Positions 8,110-15,954 of a DNA stretch of 41,968 nucleotides are shown here, piece after piece. Position numbers and translations under genes: made by a program. The number at the start of each line of letters is the position of its first letter. The stretch's first letter is position 1. The notes beneath the pieces are model-generated. The model searched no databases and was not told the DNA's origin. It worked only from the letters and a program-made list of their open reading frames with translations. Origin of the DNA: Planctomycetia bacterium (lineage in GTDB: Bacteria; Planctomycetota; MHYJ01; WSZJ01); NCBI GenBank assembly GCA_020849035.1, contig JADLHC010000024.1, forward strand, positions 1-41,968. The letters are read 5' to 3'.

Positions 8110-8591
8110 GCATCGTGGCGGACTACAAGATCACGCGCACCTGCGGCACCTGCGGGTGCGGCAGGAAGTTCGAGGAAGGCGAGGAGTTCACCACGGCCCT
8201 GTTCGAGAGCGGCGAAACCTTTGACCGCCGCGACTTCTGCCGCTCCTGCTGGAACGAGCCCGCCGAAGCCTACTCCTTCTGGCGCGCCCGGGCCGCCGGG
8301 GCTGACCAGAAGAAGAAGGAAAACCCGATGGCCGTCTGGGCCTTCTTCGAGTCCCTCTCGGGCGACCAGGACCCCCAGCGCAGGAAGCTCGCGTTCCTGC
8401 TCAGCCTCACCCTCCAGCGCAAACGCATCCTCAAGATGACCGGCACGCGGCGCGACGGCGCGCGGGAGTTCATCGAGCTCGAGAAACGCCCCGACGGCAC
8501 GCGCTACTCCGTCGAGGTGCCGGACATCCGCGACGACGAGATGGCCGCGCTGCGGGAAGAGATGGTCCGGCTGCTCGACACCGCCGTCTAG
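8106..8591 (+). CDS. Small cysteine-cluster (zinc-finger-like) protein
   Basis: A 161-residue protein with no signal peptide, so probably cytoplasmic. The N-terminal ~55 residues hold a cysteine cluster, CGTCGCG followed about 30 residues later by FCRSCWNE, which looks like a treble-clef or ribbon zinc site that also contains an EEGEEFTTALFE strand pair. The rest is mainly helical and charged, with QKRKRILKMTG-like basic and EFIELEKRPDGTRYSVEVPDI segments. The ATG overlaps the upstream stop by 4 nt and the stop overlaps the convergent TPR gene stop in a shared CTAG. Not recognised as a named family; zinc binding is inferred from the cysteine spacing only. Confidence 0.75.
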   Translation: MSIVADYKITRTCGTCGCGRKFEEGEEFTTALFESGETFDRRDFCRSCWNEPAEAYSFWRARAAGADQKKKENPMAVWAFFESLSGDQDPQRRKLAFLLSLTLQRKRILKMTGTRRDGAREFIELEKRPDGTRYSVEVPDIRDDEMAALREEMVRLLDTAV

Positions 8592-9001
8592 CGCCCCTTC
8601 CGCCCCTTCTCCATGAGCTTGCGGTACCTGGGGTCCTTCCTCACGCGCGCCAGGTCGGGGTCCTGCTGCATGTAGGCGAGGTCGTCGTACCCGAGCTCCA
8701 GCGCGGTCTCGAGCTCCCGCAGCGCCTCGTCCACCTGCCCGAGGTTCGACAGGCTGCACGCGAGGTTGTAGCGGATGTAGGCGTTCCCCGGCTCCAGCGA
8801 GGCGAGGCGGCGGTCGACGGCCAGGGCCTCGTCATGCCTCCCCTGCCGCGTCAGCGCATGCCCCAGCATCTCGAGCGCCTCGCGGTGGGCCGGCTCGGAC
8901 TTCAGGAACGCCGCCGCAATCCCGCTCTCGAATCCCAGCGCCGCCTCCCTGGCGGCGGCCTCCGAGAGCGGCAGCGGCCGTGACTGGAACCCATCGGACA
9001 T
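8588..9001 (-). CDS. TPR-repeat protein
   Basis: A 137-residue protein. ATG 9001 is chosen because the conserved helical part begins soon after it and the upstream extension is a low-complexity Arg/Gly stretch; no strong ribosome site is visible. It contains two to three tetratricopeptide repeats (HREALEMLGHALTRQGRHDEALAV, NAYIRYNLACSLSNLGQVDEALRELE), then a closing segment DPDLARVRKDPRYRKLM that often ends such proteins. There is no signal peptide. TPRs bind other proteins; the partner cannot be told. It is convergent with the cysteine-cluster gene and divergent from the zinc-ribbon gene at 9118. Confidence 0.85.
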   Translation of the reverse strand: MSDGFQSRPLPLSEAAAREAALGFESGIAAAFLKSEPAHREALEMLGHALTRQGRHDEALAVDRRLASLEPGNAYIRYNLACSLSNLGQVDEALRELETALELGYDDLAYMQQDPDLARVRKDPRYRKLMEKGRKGR

Positions 9002-9052
9002 AGGCTCATTATCCCGACCCCGGCCGCCCCGCGCAACGGGGGCGCTTCTCGC

Positions 9053-9082
9053 TTGTTTCCCTTTCCCCGCCAACGCTACAAT
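9053..9082 (+). promoter_or_regulatory. Candidate promoter TTGTTT-N18-TACAAT
   Basis: TTGTTT (9053-9058) and TACAAT (9077-9082) are spaced by 18 nt and sit 35 nt before the ATG of the zinc-ribbon membrane protein. The -10 box matches 5 of 6 consensus bases; the -35 box is weaker. Confidence 0.45.
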
Positions 9083-9117
9083 CCATCCCGGTTCCGGCCA
9101 TCCTGAGGGTCTCCGAG

Positions 9118-10611
9118 ATGCCCATCACGACTTCGTGCTCCTGCGGGCGCAAGCTCAATCTGAAAGACGAGCTTGCAGGGAAAACGGTGAAGTGCCCGCA
9201 GTGCGGTGCCGCGCTGAAGGTCCCGGACGGCAAGTCGACGGCGACGGCCGTCGCGACGCCGCCGCCGCGCTCCGCGCCTGCGGACTCGAAGATCATCGAG
9301 AAACCTTCGGCGCCTGCGAAGAAGAAGGACGACGCGGGCCCGAAGATCGTGATGTCGAACTTCAAGTCGCTCGAGGACTTCGACGACGCGGGCAACCTCA
9401 AGAAAAAGAAAAAGACGTTCACGAAGGAGGAGGAAGCGGCGAGCGAGGTCGGGACCTCGGGCGGCGAGATGGCGAAGATCGCCGCCGAGGCGCTGACGGC
9501 GGAAAAAAACAAGCCGAAACACCGCTGCCCGGGCTGCGGCAAGGGCGTGAAGCCCGACGATGTGATCTGCATCAAGTGCGGCACGAACATCAAGACGGGC
9601 CGCCGCCTCGGCGAGTCGGCGTTCACGCTGTCGCGGCGCACGATGCTCATCGTCGTCGGCATCCTGGCGATCTCCGCGGCCGGCGCGTTCTACCACTTCA
9701 CGAAGATCCCTCCTCCTCCCCCGGGTCGCGCGAACGAGGAGGCCGTGAAGCAGGAACAGGGGGAAATCGAGGACACGCTGGCGAAGCTGAAGGAGATCGT
9801 CGAGGACGGGGATGCGGACCACTCGCGGGCGCTCGCCCACGTGGCCAACACCGGAGCCGACGCGCCTCCGGTCCTCTCAGCCGCCGTCCGCAACGGATCG
9901 CCGGGCGCCCGCCGCAAGGCGGTGAAGCTGATGGAGATGCTGGCGTACAACGGGTACCGGACGGAGGAGTCGGTGCGGGCGCTGGGGGGCCTGGCGCGCG
10001 ATCCGGACACGACCCTGAAGGAGTGGGCCGCGGAGGCGCTGATGTGGAGCGCGTGGGACCTGCCGCAGGGGCAGCAGTACTGGCCGGCGTCGGAAGGCGA
10101 CCCTGGCAAGAAGACGGACGTTTCGAAGATGCACCTGCTGCCGTTCAACGTGTGCCGCCAGATGCTGGCGGACGCGGGGGTGGCGGTGAAGAAGAACCCG
10201 AAGATCGGGAAGATCGACCATTCGGACAACATGCCGCGGCGCACGGCGGTGGTGCCGCTTGCAGGGTACAAGCTGCAGAAGTTCTACGAAGCGGAGACGA
10301 TGCAGTCGACGAAGCTGACGCGCCTGATCCAGGCGGTGCGCGCGGGCCGGAAGCACCTGATCGAGCGTCTGATCTGGTACGTGGAGCCGGAGCCCTGCAA
10401 GAACCTGGGCTTTACGCCGTCGCAGGTGGACCAGGAGAGGTCGCTTCGCGCGATCCGGGAGGCGACGGGGCGCGGAACGCGGCGCTACCTCGACCTGATG
10501 GCGTGGTGGGACAGCAACGGAAAGAACCAGTTCCCGCCTCCGAAGGATCCCGCGGACTGGGCGCTGGACACGATGCCGGAGAAGGAAGCGGTAGCGCCGG
10601 AGAAGAAGTAG
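9118..10611 (+). CDS. Zinc-ribbon membrane protein
   Basis: A 497-residue protein. Residues 1-35 are a zinc ribbon with Cys7, Cys9, Cys26 and Cys29 (CSCGRKL...KCPQCG). A Lys/Pro-rich linker follows, with KKKKKTFTKEEE near 95-105. A second ribbon lies near 139-157 (CPGCGKGVKPDDVICIKCG). One membrane helix follows (about 178-195, MLIVVGILAISAAGAFYHF). The C-terminal ~300 residues are mainly helical with HEAT-like pieces (ALAHVANTGADAPPVLSAA, ALGGLARDPDTTLKEWAAEAL). Topology is probably ribbons inside and helical domain outside. This plan (double ribbon, one helix, helical repeats) is common in planctomycete proteins without known function. The next gene follows after 12 nt, so both may be on one transcript. 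Confidence 0.8.
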   Translation: MPITTSCSCGRKLNLKDELAGKTVKCPQCGAALKVPDGKSTATAVATPPPRSAPADSKIIEKPSAPAKKKDDAGPKIVMSNFKSLEDFDDAGNLKKKKKTFTKEEEAASEVGTSGGEMAKIAAEALTAEKNKPKHRCPGCGKGVKPDDVICIKCGTNIKTGRRLGESAFTLSRRTMLIVVGILAISAAGAFYHFTKIPPPPPGRANEEAVKQEQGEIEDTLAKLKEIVEDGDADHSRALAHVANTGADAPPVLSAAVRNGSPGARRKAVKLMEMLAYNGYRTEESVRALGGLARDPDTTLKEWAAEALMWSAWDLPQGQQYWPASEGDPGKKTDVSKMHLLPFNVCRQMLADAGVAVKKNPKIGKIDHSDNMPRRTAVVPLAGYKLQKFYEAETMQSTKLTRLIQAVRAGRKHLIERLIWYVEPEPCKNLGFTPSQVDQERSLRAIREATGRGTRRYLDLMAWWDSNGKNQFPPPKDPADWALDTMPEKEAVAPEKK

Positions 10612-10623
10612 AGGCGCGGCGCC

Positions 10624-11145
10624 ATGGCAAAGAGAGGCATGCTGCGCGCCGCCGGGGCGCTGGCGCTCCTCGTCGCGGGCGCGGGCTGCGCCGCGACGGA
10701 CGACGAGGCGCAGTCGTTCTCCGTCCAGTGGGCGACGTGGACGGAGGAAATGGATGCGGTGAAGCCGCTTCCTCCCTCGCGCGACCTCCGGGAAGCGGTG
10801 CGGGATGCGAGGCGCTGGAGCGACCTCTGGGGGGGCATTCCGCCGGAGGTGGACTTCGCGAAGGAGATGGTGCTGGTGGCGGCCGTGCGGGTGGTGGAGC
10901 ATCCGAAGGACATGCCGCGGATCTGGCGGGTGAAGCGTGAGGAGGGGAAGGAGGGCGTGACGGTGCTGGTGAGGGTGCGGCAGGTGGGGGGCGAATTCGA
11001 GAACAGGCCTGCCGGGGGTGCGGGGTACCATTTCGTGGTGGTGCCGAAGGAGGAGGGGGCGGTGCATTGGCGCGACATACGGGTGGTGTACACAGCGGAG
11101 GGGGACGTGGACGGCCTGGAGCTGGTGAAGAGCTACGACAGGTAA
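10624..11145 (+). CDS. PrcB-like lipoprotein
   Basis: A 173-residue protein with a lipoprotein signal ending in LVAGAGC (Cys about 21). The rest (WSDLWGGIPPEVDFAKEMVLVAAV ... GAGYHFVVVPKEEG) resembles the C-terminal domain of the PrcB protease-complex subunit: a W-x-x-LW start, a VDF strand, and a paired-strand end that stands near HFVVVPK. In the reference family PrcB works with the surface protease PrtP in Treponema; no protease lies next to this gene, so only the fold is proposed. A second in-frame ATG at 10639 would also keep the signal. Fold assignment moderate. Confidence 0.6.
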   Translation: MAKRGMLRAAGALALLVAGAGCAATDDEAQSFSVQWATWTEEMDAVKPLPPSRDLREAVRDARRWSDLWGGIPPEVDFAKEMVLVAAVRVVEHPKDMPRIWRVKREEGKEGVTVLVRVRQVGGEFENRPAGGAGYHFVVVPKEEGAVHWRDIRVVYTAEGDVDGLELVKSYDR

Positions 11146-11280
11146 GCGCGCACGCAAGTCATTGGCACCATGCAGTTTAAGACTCTCCCTTGTCCCGGAA
11201 TTGCGCGAAACTTCCGCGCCTCACGCGGGTTTCTTCTCCATCGCAGGACGACAACCACTCCCCTGACGGAGATCATTCCC

Positions 11281-12441
11281 ATGCGCTGGATGCCCCCCGC
11301 CGCGATCACCCTCGCCCTCTCGCTCCCCGCCTTCGCCGGCGACGGCCCCAATCCCGTCGACGACTTCTTCACCCGCTGGGACGCAAACAAGGACGGCTCC
11401 GTCACGAAGGACGAATGCGAATCCACACGGCTCTTCTCGAAGAACGACCGCGACGGCAACGGGACGATCACCCGGGAGGAGGTCGAAGCTGCGTGGAAGG
11501 CAGAGGAGGGCAGCGAGGCTCTCACGGAGCCGAAGACGGCCGGCGGCTCGGCGGGCGCGGGGAAGCCCGGGAAGGACGGGGCCTTCCCCGGTGGAAAGAA
11601 GTTCGAGAAGAACCGGGGCAGCGCGTCCGGGGATGAGGCCAACCGCATGCGCGTCCGCCGGATTTTCAACCGGTTCGACCGCAACGGCGACGACGCGCTG
11701 TCGACGGAGGAGGCGGCGGCCTACTACTTCGAGGTGCTCGACACCGACCGCGACGGCGCGCTTATGAGCTTCGAGCTTGAGGCGAACCCGAAGGTCGGCC
11801 GCGACAAGGCCGGGCTCGCGATGCAGCACTACGACAAGGACGGCGACGGCATGATCGTCCCGCAGGAGTGGTCGCTTCCCGAGGACGGTTCGTTCGGGAA
11901 GTTCGACACGAACGGCGACGGGCGGATCGCGTTCGACGAGGCCCTCGTCACCTTCACGCTCCCCGGGGCCCAGGGCGGAGACACGAAGGCGCTTCCCGGC
12001 GACCGCAAGGGCCGGATGCCGATGGACGTGGACACGCTGATGAAGGAGAACGACGCCGACGGGGACGGGAGGATCAGCCAGCAGGAGTTCCGCGGGCCGA
12101 AGCAGCTGTTCGGGCGGGCGGACGCCAACGGGGACGGGTTCGTGGACCGTGGGGAGATCGAGGATGCGGCGAAGAAGCTGAAGAAGATGGCGGGGGACGG
12201 GGCGGCGAAGGGGGACGGCGGGGCGAGGGTGATGGAGATGGTGAAGCGTGCGGACGCGGACGGGGACGGGAAGGTGACGCGTGAGGAGTGGCCGGGGCGG
12301 CCGCAGATGTTCGACCGGATGGACAAGAACGGGGACGGGGTGCTGGACGAGGCGGACTTCGGCGGGGCGCCGGCGAAGAAGCCGGAGGAGATGCAGCCGG
12401 AGGGCGGCAAGGAGTTCCCCGGCGAGGGGAGCGACAAGTAG
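11281..12441 (+). CDS. Exported protein with ten EF-hand loops
   Basis: A 386-residue protein. ATG 11281 is chosen because it gives a signal peptide (MRWMPPAAITLALSLPAFAG); an upstream ATG in frame would add a non-hydrophobic stretch. Ten calcium-binding loops of the DxNxDGxxxxxE type can be counted: DANKDGSVTKDE, DRDGNGTITREE, DRNGDDALSTEE, DTDRDGALMSFE, DKDGDGMIVPQE, DTNGDGRIAFDE, DADGDGRISQQE, DANGDGFVDRGE, DADGDGKVTREE and DKNGDGVLDEAD. The last ends in Asp and the fourth is atypical after the loop. The flanking helices are short, as in bacterial EF-hand/dockerin-like proteins. Gly/Lys-rich linkers separate groups. It probably binds Ca2+ outside the cytoplasm. A strong terminator follows directly. 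Confidence 0.9.
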   Translation: MRWMPPAAITLALSLPAFAGDGPNPVDDFFTRWDANKDGSVTKDECESTRLFSKNDRDGNGTITREEVEAAWKAEEGSEALTEPKTAGGSAGAGKPGKDGAFPGGKKFEKNRGSASGDEANRMRVRRIFNRFDRNGDDALSTEEAAAYYFEVLDTDRDGALMSFELEANPKVGRDKAGLAMQHYDKDGDGMIVPQEWSLPEDGSFGKFDTNGDGRIAFDEALVTFTLPGAQGGDTKALPGDRKGRMPMDVDTLMKENDADGDGRISQQEFRGPKQLFGRADANGDGFVDRGEIEDAAKKLKKMAGDGAAKGDGGARVMEMVKRADADGDGKVTREEWPGRPQMFDRMDKNGDGVLDEADFGGAPAKKPEEMQPEGGKEFPGEGSDK

Positions 12442-12457
12442 GAGCGGACGAACTCCG

Positions 12458-12487
12458 AGCCCCGCCCTCCGGCGGGGCTTTTTTTTT
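12458..12487 (+). terminator. Rho-independent terminator
   Basis: A perfect 8-bp stem (GCCCCGCC / GGCGGGGC) with a CTCC loop, extended by one A-T pair, is followed by nine T residues. It lies 17 nt after the EF-hand gene stop and is the clearest intrinsic terminator on the plus strand. Confidence 0.9.
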
Positions 12488-12504
12488 CGGGCGCGCCGGC
12501 GGGT

Positions 12505-12510
12505 TACACT
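12505..12510 (+). promoter_or_regulatory. Candidate -10 element (TACACT), leaderless arrangement
   Basis: TACACT ends 6 nt before the GTG start of the adenylate cyclase at 12517, so transcription would begin at or next to the start codon. No ribosome site is visible. The preceding terminator makes a separate promoter here necessary. Confidence 0.5.
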
Positions 12511-12516
12511 GGGCCC

Positions 12517-13758
12517 GTGCGGGAGAACACGGCGACGTTCGCGGACGACACGTTCCAGCGCGGGCTGGAGGCGGAGCGGAGGCTGCTGGAGACCCGTCTG
12601 CAGTCCATCCGGCTGATCGGGCTCGTCTGCTGGCTGGGCCTGACGTTCGCGCTGGGGCACGGCCTCGGGAACCAAGGGTGGGCGGCCCAGACGCCGACGG
12701 TGGCCGCATGGGCGGCGGCGGCGGTCGCGATTCTCGCGGCCTGCCGGCTCTGGCCGGCGCTCCTCCCGCACGCGTGGCTGGCCCACCCGCTTCTCGACGC
12801 CCCCATGATCGCGAGGGCCATGACGATCGCGGCCGGGGGCGGCGAAGAGTCGCCGCAGGCGAACGCGGCGTACACGATGGGGATCTACGTGCTCCTGATC
12901 GCGATGTCCACGCTGACGCTTCGCCGCGCAGCGATCCTGGCCACGGCCGCGGCGACGATCCCGCTCGAGGAGGCGATGCTCTGGGCCTCGGGGATCCGGG
13001 CGCCGGGCTGGTTCATCACGACGCCGATCACGCTCGGGCTCGCCGCGGCGGCCTGCGTCGCGGCGGTCAACCGCCTGACCGGCCTCGTGCGGTCCGTGTC
13101 CCGCGAGCAGGCGGTGCGCTCGCGTTTGCGCCGCTACCTCCCGCCCACGGCGCTCGAGCGCGTCGCCGCGGAAGGCGCGGGGCACGCCGAGGGCGAGCAG
13201 CGCGAGCTCACGCTGCTCATGGCCGACATCCGCGACTTCACCGCCCTCTCCTCCCGCCTCACCGGCCACCAGGTCGTCGCCCTCCTCAACGAGTACTTTG
13301 GCGTCATGACCGACGTCCTGTTCCGGCACGGCGCCACCCTCGACAAGTTCATCGGCGACGGCATCCTCGCCTACTGGAACGCGCCCCTCCCCCGCGCCGA
13401 CCACGCCCCCGCGGCCACCTCGTGCGGGCTCGCCATGCTGGAGGCGCTCGCCCGCCTCAACGAGGTGCGGGCCTCCCGCGGCGAGCCCCCGCTCCGCATC
13501 GGCATCGGCGTGCACACGGGCGAGGTCGTGTTCGGGGACATCGGGAGCGAGCAGCGCCGCGAGTACGCGGTGATCGGGGATCCCGTGAACCTCGTGTCGC
13601 GGATCGAGTCGCTGACGAAGGAGCACGGCGTGCCGATGCTGGTGTCGCAGGCGACGCGCGAGAGGTGCGGCGAGTCGTTCGCGTGGCGCGCGGTGGCGCC
13701 GGTGCCGGTCAAGGGGAAGTCGGAGCCTGTGGGGACGTTCGTCCCCTCGGCGCGCTGA
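12517..13758 (+). CDS. Membrane class III adenylate cyclase
   Basis: A 413-residue enzyme making cyclic AMP from ATP. About five membrane segments span residues 31-190 ([38 protein letters not shown], a pair near 139-183), and the catalytic domain spans ~228-410. All key residues are present: metal-binding Asp237 (ADIRDF) and Asp281 (FIGDGI), adenine-selecting Lys277 and Asp355 (the Lys/Asp pair of adenylate, not guanylate, cyclases), and transition-state Asn358 and Arg362 ([10 protein letters not shown]). No HAMP, PAS or GAF domain lies between membrane part and catalytic part, so the membrane part itself may be the sensor. GTG 12517 is chosen; no ribosome site is seen. It is convergent with the PLP fusion gene, 3 nt away. 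Confidence 0.92.
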   Translation: MRENTATFADDTFQRGLEAERRLLETRLQSIRLIGLVCWLGLTFALGHGLGNQGWAAQTPTVAAWAAAAVAILAACRLWPALLPHAWLAHPLLDAPMIARAMTIAAGGGEESPQANAAYTMGIYVLLIAMSTLTLRRAAILATAAATIPLEEAMLWASGIRAPGWFITTPITLGLAAAACVAAVNRLTGLVRSVSREQAVRSRLRRYLPPTALERVAAEGAGHAEGEQRELTLLMADIRDFTALSSRLTGHQVVALLNEYFGVMTDVLFRHGATLDKFIGDGILAYWNAPLPRADHAPAATSCGLAMLEALARLNEVRASRGEPPLRIGIGVHTGEVVFGDIGSEQRREYAVIGDPVNLVSRIESLTKEHGVPMLVSQATRERCGESFAWRAVAPVPVKGKSEPVGTFVPSAR

Positions 13759-13761
13759 CGG

Positions 13762-15834
13762 CTAGGACATCGCCTGGCGGACGTCGTCGAGGATGTCCTG
13801 CGGGTCCTCGATGCCGACGCTGATCCGCACGCACCCCGGCGAGATGCCGGCCTTCTCGAGTTCGCGCTCGGGGATCTGCCAGTGGCTGGAAAGCACGGGG
13901 ATCGACACGAGCGTCTCGACCCCGCCGAGCGACACCGCGCGGTGGCAGAGCTGCAGGCGGTTGCAGAACGCCTTGGCGCCGTCCAGCCCGCCCTCGACCT
14001 CGAACGTCACCACGCCGCCTCCGCCCTTCAGCAGTTCCTTCGCCAGCGCGCGGTCCGGGTGGCTCTCCAGCCCCGGGTACCAGACCTTCCTCACGCCGGA
14101 CAGCGACTCGAGCCCCTGCGCGACGAACAGCGCGTTCTCGTTGTGCGCCCGCATCCGCAGCGGGAACGTCTTCAGCCCGCGCATCAGCAGCCACGCGTCG
14201 AACGCGCTCAGCGTCGGCCCGAGCAGCTTGAGACGCTCGCGGATCCGCTGCACGTGGTCCTTTTTCCCGCAGACCACCCCCGCCGTCACGTCGCTGTGCC
14301 CGCCCAGGTACTTCGTCGCGCTGTGGAACACCAGGTCCACGCCGTGCTCGATAGGCCGAAGGTTCACGCACGTCGCGAACGTGTTGTCGACCATCGTGAG
14401 GATGCCGAAGCGTTTCGCGTCCTTCGCCGGGGGGCGCGGGTCCCAGATGCGGAGCATCGGGTTCGTGACGGGCTCGAAGTAGATGAGCTTGGTCGTGCCG
14501 GACAGGTGCTCGCGGATCAGCAGCCAGTCCTTTGCGGGAATCTTGCGGATCTGGATGTTGAACTCGCTGAGGACGTCGTTGAAGAGATGCCAGGTTCCGC
14601 CGTACAGGCCCTCGATGGTGGCGATGCTGTCGCCCGGGCGCAGGAGCGTGAGCAGCGTCGCGGTCAGCGCGGCCATCCCGCTTCCCGCGAGCACGGCGTC
14701 CTCGGCGCCCTCGAGCGCGGCGATCTTCTCCTCGGCCGCGCGGACGGTGGGGTTGCCGTGGCGCGAGTACCAGAAGCCCTCCTTGCCCTTGAGGAACTCC
14801 TCGAGCGCCTCCATCGAGGGGAAGTCGTACGTCACGGACGGCATGATCGGGTCGATGGTCGGGTCGGCGGGCGGCGTGCGGCCCACGTGCACGGCGAGCG
14901 TGTGGATCTGTCCCAGGGAGATCCGCTCGCCCCCTCCCGTCGGAGCGGGGACAGGTTCGGGACGGGGCTGGAGGGCGGGCGCCGTGGCCGGGGCCGCAGG
15001 TTTCTCGGTCTTCGGCGGCGGGACGAACGGCCGGCCCGGAGCCGGAGGAGCCGTCGCAGGCTTCGAGGCGGGCGCGCCGGAAATCCCGGAGCCGGGCGTC
15101 CGCCGCATCTGCTGCAGGCGGTCCTGCGCCGTCAGGAATCCCGTCCCCTTCTCGCCAGATCCCGCGGGGGCGGCCGGCTTCGGCGTGGAGGGCCCGGCGG
15201 CCGGCACCGCGTCCATCGTCCCGCTCGGCCGAACCGCCTCCTGGGGCCCGGGCGAGGATGCAGGCCGCGCGAGGCGCACCGTGTCGCCCTTGCGGTCAAT
15301 CGGCCCGTCCTCCGACGGCTTCCCGGCCCTCCCGGTATCCACCTTGCTGTCCACCGCCTTCCCGCCCCCCGGCGGCTCCTTCGGCGGCGCAGCCTCCTTC
15401 TCCTGCCGCGAGAACGGCGACACCTGCTGCACCAGCGACATCAGGATGTCTACCAGCGGGCCTTTCACGTACTCCCGATTCAGCAGCAGCTCCTTCACCC
15501 GCGGAATCGGCCCGGGATTCCGCGTCGCGTTCTTCTGCACCAGCAGCACCTCGTCCGCCTGCGCCTGCGTGATGATCTTCCGCTTCACCGCCAGCTCGCA
15601 GAGCAGCTTGTCCTCCTCCCTCGTCCGCAGCACCGTCGCCGCATGCTCCAGCTTCTCCGCCTGCTGGATCGACAGGTACCCGAGCCCGTACAGCACCTGG
15701 GCCAGGGAGCGGTCCGACTTCATCGAGCACATCATCCGCGCTTCAGCAAGCTGCCCGTCGTCGACGAGCTTCTGCTGGAGGGCCATGTTCCCGATGATGA
15801 CGTCGACCGGGTCAAGCGAACCGGACCCTGCCAT
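13762..15834 (-). CDS. PLP trans-sulfuration enzyme fused to a GspE-N-like domain
   Basis: A 690-residue fusion. Residues 1-125 are helical (LVDDGQLAEARMM, LAQVLYGLGYLSIQQAEKLEHA, KRKIITQAQADEVLL), resembling the N-terminal domain of type II secretion / pilus ATPases (GspE/PilB N-domain) that occurs in several planctomycete proteins. A Pro/Ala-rich linker spans ~125-300. The last ~385 residues are a Cys/Met-metabolism PLP enzyme of the cystathionine gamma-synthase/lyase family. It has SRHGNPT, the active-site VFHSATKYLGGHSD with Lys508 as the PLP lysine, and the SLGGVETL end motif. ATG 15834 is chosen as the first Met after a shadow frame. TAGAAT at 15875-15870 may be its -10 box. The exact reaction (cystathionine synthase, lyase or gamma-lyase) is not decided by these motifs. 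The fusion is unusual for the family, whose members normally have about 390 residues. Confidence 0.85.
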   Translation of the reverse strand: MAGSGSLDPVDVIIGNMALQQKLVDDGQLAEARMMCSMKSDRSLAQVLYGLGYLSIQQAEKLEHAATVLRTREEDKLLCELAVKRKIITQAQADEVLLVQKNATRNPGPIPRVKELLLNREYVKGPLVDILMSLVQQVSPFSRQEKEAAPPKEPPGGGKAVDSKVDTGRAGKPSEDGPIDRKGDTVRLARPASSPGPQEAVRPSGTMDAVPAAGPSTPKPAAPAGSGEKGTGFLTAQDRLQQMRRTPGSGISGAPASKPATAPPAPGRPFVPPPKTEKPAAPATAPALQPRPEPVPAPTGGGERISLGQIHTLAVHVGRTPPADPTIDPIMPSVTYDFPSMEALEEFLKGKEGFWYSRHGNPTVRAAEEKIAALEGAEDAVLAGSGMAALTATLLTLLRPGDSIATIEGLYGGTWHLFNDVLSEFNIQIRKIPAKDWLLIREHLSGTTKLIYFEPVTNPMLRIWDPRPPAKDAKRFGILTMVDNTFATCVNLRPIEHGVDLVFHSATKYLGGHSDVTAGVVCGKKDHVQRIRERLKLLGPTLSAFDAWLLMRGLKTFPLRMRAHNENALFVAQGLESLSGVRKVWYPGLESHPDRALAKELLKGGGGVVTFEVEGGLDGAKAFCNRLQLCHRAVSLGGVETLVSIPVLSSHWQIPERELEKAGISPGCVRISVGIEDPQDILDDVRQAMS

Positions 15835-15916
15835 GCTGGAGCGCTCCACTGGGAGTCGAGGAAGGGCGGATTCTAACGGAGAAGCGCCCTGGGACCGTCC
15901 GGCAATTTCCGTCCGA

Positions 15917-15946
15917 TTGACGCGCGGTGCCCGGGGCTCGTAGGCT
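15917..15946 (+). promoter_or_regulatory. Candidate promoter TTGACG-N18-TAGGCT
   Basis: TTGACG (15917-15922) and TAGGCT (15941-15946) are 18 nt apart, and the ATG of the MamK-like gene is only 8 nt after the -10 box. The -35 box matches 5 of 6 bases. Near-leaderless arrangement. Confidence 0.5.
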
Positions 15947-15954
15947 CGCGACGG

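Noticed and set aside
11221-13626. An 801-residue minus-strand open frame across the EF-hand and cyclase genes.
   Set aside because: Its composition is His/Arg/Asp-rich shadow sequence, and it crosses a strong plus-strand terminator and two well-supported genes.
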